Position numbers and translations under genes: made by a program. This document shows positions 32,111 through 36,881 of a stretch of DNA of 36,881 nt, in pieces. How positions within the stretch are numbered: the stretch's first letter is position 1; each line of letters opens with the position of its first letter. The notes beneath the pieces were generated by a model, which saw only the letters and a program-made list of their open reading frames with translations, ran no database searches and was not told where the DNA came from. Origin of the DNA: a virus. The stretch spans positions 1 to 36,881 of the IMG/VR virus record IMGVR_UViG_3300013006_000004. One strand, written 5' to 3'.

Positions 32111-32215
32111 ATTTAGATTGATTCTAAATAAGGGTGTAAATCTATGTTTAATGCGTGTATTAAGCGTTTTTATCCTGTTTAATACCCTATTTCCTTATTT
32201 AGATTGATTATAAAT
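32111..32215. repeat. Two near-identical 19-bp elements
   Basis: ATTTAGATTGATTCTAAAT (32111-32129) is an inverted repeat with seven-base arms. ATTTAGATTGATTATAAAT (32197-32215) differs at one base, 86 bases downstream. They lie 85-190 bases upstream of the first early gene, a good position for operators of the early transcript. Confidence 0.65.
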
Positions 32216-32299
32216 TAGGTATTAATGTATTGTATATATGTAAACAAGTATTAATATTGAAATATCATTTAAACAAAAACAATTTTAAACAAATCAATT

Positions 32300-32488
32300 A
32301 TGAAAGCTTTACAAACATTATTTCAAGCAATTTTATTTATCGTTTCCTTTTTAGCATTAGGAACAATTTTTTATTTAGTATTTACAAGGCATTATGATAG
32401 TTCAGATTTGGTCGGCATAATGGTTTTTACATTTCCTGTATTAATGGCCTTAGTTTTATCTTTTACCTTATTAATCGAAAAAAAATAA
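32300..32488 (+). CDS. Small two-helix membrane protein
   Basis: The product has 62 residues. Two hydrophobic helices (about 5-28 and 37-59) flank a polar loop 'RHYDSSDL', and the C-terminus is EKK. The leader 'aaacaaaaacaattttaaacaaatcaatt' is A-rich. It is the first plus-strand gene after the large control region, so probably an early gene acting at the host membrane. Function unknown. Confidence 0.7.
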   Translation: MKALQTLFQAILFIVSFLALGTIFYLVFTRHYDSSDLVGIMVFTFPVLMALVLSFTLLIEKK

Positions 32489-32513
32489 TTTCACCTTTAA
32501 AACCCCTTATATC

Positions 32514-32642
32514 ATGGCTACCAAAATAGAATTTAAAACAAACAGATTTAAAAACTTTATTAGCGACTCAATAGAATTTATTTTTTATATGGTCGTATTG
32601 TTTATGGCTATTGCCTTTGTGTCAATAATCGAAAATCTTTAA
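32514..32642 (+). CDS. Micro membrane protein (42 aa)
   Basis: An ATG at 32514 opens 42 residues up to TAA 32640-32642. The N-terminal half is basic (KIEFKTNRFKNFI). The second half is one hydrophobic helix (about 21-39, EFIFYMVVLFMAIAFVSII). It fills the gap between two other genes of the operon with ordinary spacing on both sides. Likely single-pass membrane protein. Confidence 0.6.
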   Translation: MATKIEFKTNRFKNFISDSIEFIFYMVVLFMAIAFVSIIENL

Positions 32643-32664
32643 TCATCTTAAACAATTAAAAAAA

Positions 32665-32964
32665 ATGGAAAATTTAAAATTAAACGGATTTAATAACTCT
32701 TGGATTTGCAACCGTGAGGCGGTTGGCTTATCTAAATGCTTTGAGGCTTATGCTAAATATTGCAGCGGTAATCATATTTTAGAAATTGGGTTTAATCCAA
32801 ATAGTGGGTATGTATATATTGCCCTTGAAATGGAACCGATTTCAATTTGTTCAATGTTGGGCGGGGATGTAGAGTATTTATTTAATGACTTTGAAAGTGG
32901 TGAAGAAAATTTCTTTGAAACTTATGAGGAGGCGGTGGCTTATGATAATCAAATAACAAAATAA
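32665..32964 (+). CDS. Hypothetical acidic protein
   Basis: The product has 99 residues and is clearly acidic, especially at the C-terminus (FNDFESGEENFFETYEEA). 'HILEIGFNPNSGYVYIALE' suggests paired strands. A-rich leader 'aaacaattaaaaaa'. No family known to me. It belongs to the run of unknown early genes, where host-takeover or anti-defence proteins are often found. Confidence 0.75.
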   Translation: MENLKLNGFNNSWICNREAVGLSKCFEAYAKYCSGNHILEIGFNPNSGYVYIALEMEPISICSMLGGDVEYLFNDFESGEENFFETYEEAVAYDNQITK

Positions 32965-32975
32965 ACTTAAATATT

Positions 32976-33215
32976 ATGAAAACTTTATTAATTAATAGAT
33001 TAGCTTTTTTAGATTGGTATTTTTCAGATAATATTAATTTTACGGATAATGTTTATATATCATTATTACAAGAGGGTAAATATGAAATAGATATTCAAGA
33101 ACTTTTAGAGTCAACAGGGTATATTTCTGAACATATTTTAGAAAGTGGGCAAGAATATGAACTTTATGAAAATGGGGATGTAAATACAGAAAATGTAAAT
33201 CTTAAAATCAATTAA
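32976..33215 (+). CDS. Hypothetical acidic protein
   Basis: The product has 79 residues, acidic (EIDIQELLESTGYISEHILE, then SGQEYELYENGDVNTENV). It starts 12 bases after the previous gene. It has a helical N-terminus and short strands after it. No recognisable motif. Confidence 0.72.
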   Translation: MKTLLINRLAFLDWYFSDNINFTDNVYISLLQEGKYEIDIQELLESTGYISEHILESGQEYELYENGDVNTENVNLKIN

Positions 33216-33238
33216 TCAACTTTTTAAACAAAAACAAA

Positions 33239-33685
33239 ATGAAAAATTATCAATCAAATCAAAAATTAGTTCAAGCCTTTGCTACTTTTAAATCCTATGA
33301 GGGTAGGGCAAATAATATGTATTTTGGGGGCTCTACGATTTATTCATACGGTTATCATTTCCCAATAGCAACCCGAACAGACCAAGCGACATTTTTTAAT
33401 ATTAGCAACTATTCAAACACAACGGCAAAACATAAATCATTAGTTCGTAATGCCTTGTTAAATGACAAATTTATAGAGTGTATGTATGTACCTACTATTT
33501 CGCAAATTGAAAGGAATTTTTTAGATGACACACACAAAAATAATTTTAATTATTGGGATGTAAGAATTGCCAATTTATTAAAGGAAATTGAAAACCCGAG
33601 AGTAAGAAACAAGAAATCACGTTTACTTGAAATCGAAAAATTAAATACTAACAAAACTGAATATAAAAAATATTTTAACATCTAA
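33239..33685 (+). CDS. Hypothetical protein of a plasmid/phage-type family
   Basis: The product has 148 residues. 'GGSTIYSYGYHFPIATR' followed by 'NYSNTTAKHKSLVRNAL' is like hypothetical proteins found in phages and plasmids that I cannot assign a function. The C-terminus is basic and helical (NKKSRLLEIEKLNTNKTEYKKYF). Leader 'tttttaaacaaaaacaaa' is A-rich. The third copy of CGAGAGTAAGA lies inside it at 33597. Confidence 0.75.
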   Translation: MKNYQSNQKLVQAFATFKSYEGRANNMYFGGSTIYSYGYHFPIATRTDQATFFNISNYSNTTAKHKSLVRNALLNDKFIECMYVPTISQIERNFLDDTHKNNFNYWDVRIANLLKEIENPRVRNKKSRLLEIEKLNTNKTEYKKYFNI

Positions 33686-33689
33686 AAAA

Positions 33690-34208
33690 ATGGAAAAGTA
33701 TATAGATTATGAAACGGTAAAATTTGATATTAATCAAATACAGGATTTTAAATTAAATTCTGAATATAGCAAATCAATTTTTTGGTCAAATGGCAAAATT
33801 GATATTTATGCCTCGCCGCAATGGGATGAGGAATTTGGCAAATGTCCTATTCAATTAAGTTATGGCGAGGAATTAACAGACGGCCACGAATTTGACCTTG
33901 GAAAGCCTTATGATTTAGAAAATCAAAAGAAAAGATATTTAGAAATAATTACAGATTTAATTAATGATTTAAAAAATCCGTTTACTAATTATAATAATTT
34001 ATTAGAAACAGTTTTAAATAAATATAAAATTAAAGCGGAAATAATTGACATTGATGGACTAATTTACGATGGCGATGAGGTTGAGTTATTCGAGGGCCAA
34101 ATTGTAGATTTAATCGAAATAGATGAATATGAACAAGCTTTAATTTGTACCAATAATGGCGAAAAACACACAATTTTTTCTTATAGAATTCAAATATTAA
34201 ACTTTTAA
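33690..34208 (+). CDS. Hypothetical acidic protein
   Basis: The product has 172 residues, with many Asp and Glu. 'SIFWSNGKIDIYASPQWDEE' opens a strand-rich N-terminal part. A helix follows (KRYLEIITDLINDLKNPF), then a compact strand set with 'GDEVELFEGQIVDLIEIDEYEQALICTNNGE'. The last part could be a small beta-barrel. No family is recognised. Confidence 0.75.
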   Translation: MEKYIDYETVKFDINQIQDFKLNSEYSKSIFWSNGKIDIYASPQWDEEFGKCPIQLSYGEELTDGHEFDLGKPYDLENQKKRYLEIITDLINDLKNPFTNYNNLLETVLNKYKIKAEIIDIDGLIYDGDEVELFEGQIVDLIEIDEYEQALICTNNGEKHTIFSYRIQILNF

Positions 34209-34212
34209 AATC

Positions 34213-34440
34213 ATGAAATTTAAAATAAATAAATCAAATCAAATTTTAGCGAGTGTTTGGAGTTGGGAGGGTATTTTGTTAGCCTCGGTAATTACAAAAG
34301 AAATAGAAAACGTAGAGCAAGCAAAAAAAATGTTAATTAGTCAAATCCCATACGATTATATTAATAAGAAAATCCAAATCGGTATTTGGAACCTTGATAA
34401 TGAAACAGAAAAGCTTTTTAGCTGCTTTGCAAGAGAATAA
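34213..34440 (+). CDS. Hypothetical protein, last of the early operon
   Basis: The product has 75 residues. It contains short strands (NQILASVWSWEGILLASVIT) and a helix with 'NVEQAKKMLISQIPYDYINKK'. It starts four bases after the previous gene and is followed by two terminators at 34468 and 34526. Function unknown. Confidence 0.72.
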   Translation: MKFKINKSNQILASVWSWEGILLASVITKEIENVEQAKKMLISQIPYDYINKKIQIGIWNLDNETEKLFSCFARE

Positions 34441-34467
34441 AGAGTAATTAATTAAAGATTAAACATT

Positions 34468-34491
34468 AGGCCCTTTTTTATGGGCCTTTTG
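34468..34491 (+). terminator. First of two tandem intrinsic terminators
   Basis: AGGCCC (34468-34473) pairs with GGGCCT (34482-34487), the loop is mostly T, and TTTTG follows. It ends the early operon 27 bases after the last stop. Confidence 0.85.
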
Positions 34492-34525
34492 TCATTATTA
34501 AGTACCTATATTAAAATCAAACATT

Positions 34526-34547
34526 GGCCCTATTTTTGGGCCTTTTT
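34526..34547 (+). terminator. Second tandem intrinsic terminator
   Basis: GGCCC (34526-34530) pairs with GGGCC (34538-34542), a seven-base loop, then TTTTT (34543-34547). The preceding AAACATT is shared with the first terminator, so the pair looks like a local duplication. Confidence 0.85.
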
Positions 34548-34711
34548 GCGTTTACCTAAACCACTACAAAGACATTTTATTAAATACATTGGATTTAAGG
34601 CATTATTTTAAAGATACCTATCCAATCATATTACCTACACTACAAAAGTCCTTTAAACTTAAAGTATTGCCCATATAAATTGATAATTAAACAAAATAAA
34701 TACCTTATAAA

Positions 34712-34966
34712 ATGAATACTCAAAAAATTAATCCGAAATATTACTTTTTTAATTGCCCATTGAAAACAAGTACAAATTTTAACGAAGGAGGGGTAAATAC
34801 CGGATCCGGTTGTGCCAGCCAAAAAGCTGATAGTCCCGGGGAAATTTGGGGAAAAATTACAAATCCAACCGACCAATTTATTATTTTATGTTCGGTGATT
34901 TTTTTATTTTCCTTTTTAATTTTTGTAACATTTTTGCTATTGTTTTTGATAATTTATTTCAAATAA
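34712..34966 (+). CDS. Hypothetical protein with C-terminal membrane helix
   Basis: The product has 84 residues. The N-terminal 57 are polar, Asn/Gly/Ser-rich. Residues ~58-83 are a strong hydrophobic helix (IILCSVIFLFSFLIFVTFLLL). This gives a C-tail-anchored membrane protein. It carries the palindrome ACCGGATCCGGT (34799-34810), which resembles the motif repeated at 31385 and 31427. It has no consensus promoter, and a minus-strand frame also overlaps it, so its status is moderate. Confidence 0.55.
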   Translation: MNTQKINPKYYFFNCPLKTSTNFNEGGVNTGSGCASQKADSPGEIWGKITNPTDQFIILCSVIFLFSFLIFVTFLLLFLIIYFK

Positions 34967-34996
34967 TATTTAGATAAAAAAATAATTAATATTTGT

Positions 34997-35029
34997 TTGC
35001 AATTATTAAATAAATCTTGTTTACATTTG
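34997..35029 (+). promoter_or_regulatory. Bacteroidota-type promoter for the replication operon
   Basis: TTG (34997-34999), a 22-base spacer and TACATTTG (35022-35029) match the consensus. A start codon follows at 35051. The in-frame ATG at 34997 inside the promoter is therefore not used. This is likely the main promoter of the long plus-strand module. Confidence 0.8.
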
Positions 35030-35050
35030 CAAAAGAAATTACAAAACAAA

Positions 35051-35230
35051 ATGAAAGAAAAAACTGAAAAAAATCCCAAAAAAGCGGGTAGACCAAAATT
35101 GGAACCAACCATCGTAAGATCGGTGAGAGTTAAGGAATCATTAGATAAGGAAATGTGCAAGAGATTTTCCAACAAATATGTGAGTAAATTATGGCCAGAT
35201 TTTTGCCGAGTTTATTTACTAAATAATTAG
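35051..35230 (+). CDS. Small basic DNA-binding-like protein, candidate regulator
   Basis: The product is 59 residues. The N-terminus is very basic (KEKTEKNPKKAGRPKLEP) and holds a GRPK core like an AT-hook. The remainder, 'VRSVRVKESLDKEMCKRFS', has the strand-then-helix pattern of ribbon-helix-helix proteins. A-rich leader 'attacaaaacaaa'. It lies alone between a consensus promoter and a terminator, so it may be expressed separately. It is the clearest regulator candidate in the genome. Function inferred. Confidence 0.65.
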   Translation: MKEKTEKNPKKAGRPKLEPTIVRSVRVKESLDKEMCKRFSNKYVSKLWPDFCRVYLLNN

Positions 35231-35265
35231 CATTCATAGTTGATAGGTTTAAGATTAGATTGGGG

Positions 35266-35300
35266 AAAGGCATTGAAATTTTTTTAGTGCCTTTTTTTTT
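35266..35300 (+). terminator. Intrinsic terminator after the small regulator gene
   Basis: AAAGGCA (35266-35272) pairs with TGCCTTT (35288-35294), and a run of T reaches 35300. It may be partial, since no clear new promoter is seen before the next gene at 35318. Confidence 0.8.
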
Positions 35301-35317
35301 CAACACTTTTTCTGAAA

Positions 35318-35524
35318 ATGATAAAAATGGAAAATAATAATAAAGCAATCACTTACGAGGAATACAGGGCGGTAGCTAAGGTATTTACCTTTATTTGCAA
35401 GAATGATAAAAAATACGATAAAGATGGTAAGATAGTTATCTCTTTTGACTCCGAAGAAGATTTAGACAACATTATTGATACTACTTGGGAATCTTTAAAT
35501 AAAATTCAAAATGAATTGGAATGA
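35318..35524 (+). CDS. Hypothetical protein
   Basis: The product is 68 residues, or 65 from the second ATG at 35327, which also has an A-rich leader. It is helical and acidic (DSEEDLDNIIDTTWESLNKIQNE). No family known. It overlaps the next micro-gene by 14 bases. Confidence 0.68.
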   Translation: MIKMENNNKAITYEEYRAVAKVFTFICKNDKKYDKDGKIVISFDSEEDLDNIIDTTWESLNKIQNELE

Positions 35525-35618
35525 TGATAATGATGTAGCTAAGTTTTGGGCCTTTGTTTGGATACTTTGGGCCGTTAGTCTATTTTATATTGCAATTAAG
35601 TATTTTAATCTTTTATGA
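35511..35618 (+). CDS. Micro membrane protein (35 aa)
   Basis: An ATG at 35511 opens 35 residues ending at TGA 35616-35618, which overlaps the resolvase start as ATGA. An acidic N-terminus (NWNDDNDVAK) is followed by one Trp-rich hydrophobic helix (about 12-33, FWAFVWILWAVSLFYIAI). Overlaps on both sides support it as a gene. Function unknown. Confidence 0.55.
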   Translation: MNWNDDNDVAKFWAFVWILWAVSLFYIAIKYFNLL

Positions 35619-35968
35619 TAGAAACTATATTAGGAGTGGTGCCAAGTAAATCTAATTCATATCGAATAGCTGGGCGGTTTATTTATAAAACAAAAGCACT
35701 TAAAGATTACGAGCAAAGTTTTATTGATCAATGTATTAAGTACAAAAATGCTAACATTGAAGGAAACCTAAAGATTACATTAAGAGCATACTACCCTAAC
35801 CGCAAATCTGATTTAGATGGAGTCACCAAAGCAGTTTTAGATTTACTACAAAAAGTGAATGCTTTTGAGAATGACAATAAAGTTGCAGAATTATTTTTAT
35901 TTAAGGGATTAGATAAAGACAATCCAAGAATAGAATTTAAAATTGAAACAGTAGATTATATTATTTAA
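35615..35968 (+). CDS. rusA: RusA-family Holliday junction resolvase
   Basis: The product has 117 residues, the usual length. 'GVVPSKSNSYRI' gives the N-terminal pattern, 'NRKSDLDGVTKAVLDLLQ' holds the metal-binding D66 and D68, 'FENDNKVAEL' holds D87, and 'KGLDKDNPRIEFKIE' gives the final strand. RusA enzymes cut four-way junctions as homodimers and resolve replication and recombination intermediates before packaging. The SSB-like and exonuclease genes further along the same strand form a matching set. Confidence 0.93.
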   Translation: MIETILGVVPSKSNSYRIAGRFIYKTKALKDYEQSFIDQCIKYKNANIEGNLKITLRAYYPNRKSDLDGVTKAVLDLLQKVNAFENDNKVAELFLFKGLDKDNPRIEFKIETVDYII

Positions 35969-35986
35969 ACTTAAAAACAAACGCAA

Positions 35987-36202
35987 ATGAAACGAGTAAG
36001 AATTGGAGAAGTGACACTTGTCCACAATCAAAACAAAAAGGCGGGAGCCAACAATGAGTATTATTCGGTAATACTTAGAATGCCCAATGGGCCATGTAAA
36101 TTCTTGTTCACTGAGAATGAGATTGACACCGCTAACAACCGGGCAATTGACAATTGGGAAGACACTCCAGAAAGAAGTTATCTATCTACATTTTTAGATT
36201 AA
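35987..36202 (+). CDS. Hypothetical protein
   Basis: The product has 71 residues. 'RVRIGEVTLVHNQNKKAG' and 'YYSVILRMPNGPCKFLFTENEIDTA' suggest a small beta-fold. Residues 48-71 are acidic. A-rich leader 'aacttaaaaacaaacgcaa'. No known family. It lies directly after the resolvase gene. Confidence 0.72.
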   Translation: MKRVRIGEVTLVHNQNKKAGANNEYYSVILRMPNGPCKFLFTENEIDTANNRAIDNWEDTPERSYLSTFLD

Positions 36203-36207
36203 TTGAG

Positions 36208-36309
36208 ATGCAAGGCAAGAAACCTCATAGCTATGATACATCATCAGATGTGTGTTATTATGGCACAATTGCATTAATTGTTTTACTTATAATGTTTGCA
36301 ATACTATGA
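36208..36309 (+). CDS. Micro membrane protein (33 aa)
   Basis: An ATG at 36208 opens 33 residues ending at TGA 36307-36309, overlapping the next start (36306) as ATGA. The N-terminal half is polar (QGKKPHSYDTSSDV). The C-terminal half is hydrophobic (about 16-33, CYYGTIALIVLLIMFAIL). The coupling overlap is the chief support. Confidence 0.5.
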   Translation: MQGKKPHSYDTSSDVCYYGTIALIVLLIMFAIL

Positions 36310-36530
36310 CACCAAAAATAAAAGCAGAAGAAATCTATAACAGATGTTTAGATAAAATACAAGGATTAGAAGGTACAGAATGGTGGGAATCTGCCAAGCA
36401 ATGTGCATTAATTGCAGTAGATGAGATAATTTATGAATATTTTGTAATTAGTTATCGAACAGAAGGAAGTAATTTAAGATTACCATTTGAATGGTGGGAA
36501 TCAGTCAAAGGAGAAATAGAAAAACTATGA
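36306..36530 (+). CDS. Hypothetical protein with duplicated EWWES motif
   Basis: The product is 74 residues from ATG 36306; a longer frame to 36252 runs through the micro-gene and is rejected. 'KAEEIYNRC', 'AKQCALIAVDEII' and 'WWESVKGEIEKL' give a helical pattern common in small phage proteins. EWWES occurs twice, encoded by exact 14-base copies (36378-36391 and 36489-36502), which may reflect a local duplication or template switch. Its stop overlaps the next start as ATGA. Confidence 0.72.
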   Translation: MTPKIKAEEIYNRCLDKIQGLEGTEWWESAKQCALIAVDEIIYEYFVISYRTEGSNLRLPFEWWESVKGEIEKL

Positions 36531-36881
36531 CAACGCAAGATTCGCATGATTACTTAACATACTTTAGTCTTTGCAACTTCATGCAAGATTTCATTGAAGA
36601 CAAATGGGCAAGAAATAGTAATAATGTAAGAAAGGTTAAATTATTGTCTAATCAATTAAAAGGAGAATTAGAAAAATCCGTAGATCATGTATTTACTAAC
36701 AAAGATACCGAAGGGGTTGACATGGGTAATGTATTGGAGCAATTCGTACAAGCCAGTTACATTATGGAGTTCTTCTTCAAGGTTGGGTTACACATGGATG
36801 AACTACAAGCTGATCAAAAAGACAAACTAAATAAAGAGATGAACGAATTGTTGGCTCAATATGGTATCAACTTAAATGTAG
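36527..36881 (+). CDS. Hypothetical protein, 5' part (gene spans the contig junction)
   Basis: The frame opens at ATG 36527 and stays open to the window end. Through the circular join it ends at 137, giving 122 residues. It is helical, with 'YLTYFSLCNFMQDFIEDKW' at the start and a hydrophobic middle (VLEQFVQASYIMEFFFKVGL). I recognise no family. It is the link that shows the operon is continuous across the ends. Confidence 0.8.
   Translation, partial: MTTQDSHDYLTYFSLCNFMQDFIEDKWARNSNNVRKVKLLSNQLKGELEKSVDHVFTNKDTEGVDMGNVLEQFVQASYIMEFFFKVGLHMDELQADQKDKLNKEMNELLAQYGINLNV
36759..36881. repeat. Terminal direct repeat, right copy
   Basis: Exact copy of 1-123. See the left copy. Removing one copy gives a circular genome of 36,758 bp. 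Confidence 0.95.

Larger units (their letters stand above)
30928..32299. other. Large non-coding divergent control region, possible origin or packaging site
   Basis: This 1372-bp stretch has no credible gene on either strand. It separates the minus-strand late genes from the plus-strand early genes. It holds tandem repeats (31017-31051), a 12-bp inverted pair (31084-31095 / 31150-31161), a GC-rich modular repeat block (31322-31440), helix-phased CCAATGTA repeats (31715-31744), a purine tract (31830-31884) and two 19-bp copies (32111-32129, 32197-32215). A promoter toward terS is plausible at 31267-31300. No TAnnTTTG promoter faces the gene at 32300. Confidence 0.75.

Noticed and set aside
34640-34876. 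Minus-strand frame of 78 codons opposite the 34712 gene
   Set aside because: It has no promoter or leader, composition is that of a shadow frame, and neighbours on both sides are plus-strand.
1-36881. Integrase, attachment site, tRNA, CRISPR array or toxin-antitoxin pair
   Set aside because: I looked for tyrosine or serine recombinase motifs, cloverleaf tRNA ends and regular spacer-repeat arrays and found none. The repeats in 31-32 kb lack the uniform spacer structure of CRISPR.

Overview
This window is almost certainly one complete genome of a tailed phage of siphovirus type, assembled as a circle. Bases 1-123 are repeated exactly at 36759-36881, and a gene starting at 36527 runs off the right end and finishes at 137. 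The unique length is therefore about 36,758 bp. The host is most likely a bacterium of the Bacteroidota, probably Flavobacteriia-like. The DNA is AT-rich. Genes start after A-rich leaders with no Shine-Dalgarno sequence. Several promoters fit the Bacteroidota pattern TTG-N(17-23)-TAnnTTTG, and one tail protein carries DUF11- and DUF5977-like domains common in that phylum. I see no integrase, attachment site, tRNA, rRNA or CRISPR array, so a lytic lifestyle is the simpler reading.

Layout. (A) 32300-34440, plus strand: seven small unknown genes, likely early, closed by two tandem terminators. (B) 34712 through the junction to 7610, plus strand: a small regulator behind a consensus promoter, a RusA resolvase, a GIY-YIG homing endonuclease, an orphan cytosine-5 methyltransferase, an SSB-like protein, a PD-(D/E)XK exonuclease, a helicase-loader-like protein and a DnaB-type helicase, with many short unknown genes between them. 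A terminator lies at 7644. (C) 30927 down to 7760, minus strand: the late genes in classic HK97 order. These are terS, terL, portal, a micro membrane protein, MuF, prohead protease, capsid, connectors, tail tube, frameshifted tail chaperones, tape measure, tail tip, fibers, then lysis (candidate holin, GH24 endolysin, candidate unimolecular spanin) and a metallophosphoesterase.

The two transcription directions diverge from a 1.37 kb non-coding region (30928-32299) packed with direct repeats, inverted repeats, palindromes and a purine tract. They converge at about 7.6-7.76 kb. A second repeat-rich gap (5232-5539) lies just upstream of the helicase genes. These two gaps are the best candidates for replication origin, packaging site or master control regions.

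Most notable points: the divergent control region with modular repeats; a textbook -1 frameshift signal in the tail chaperone gene; a candidate one-protein spanin; a set of consistent promoters; and at least eight very small membrane proteins, several of them under 60 residues.
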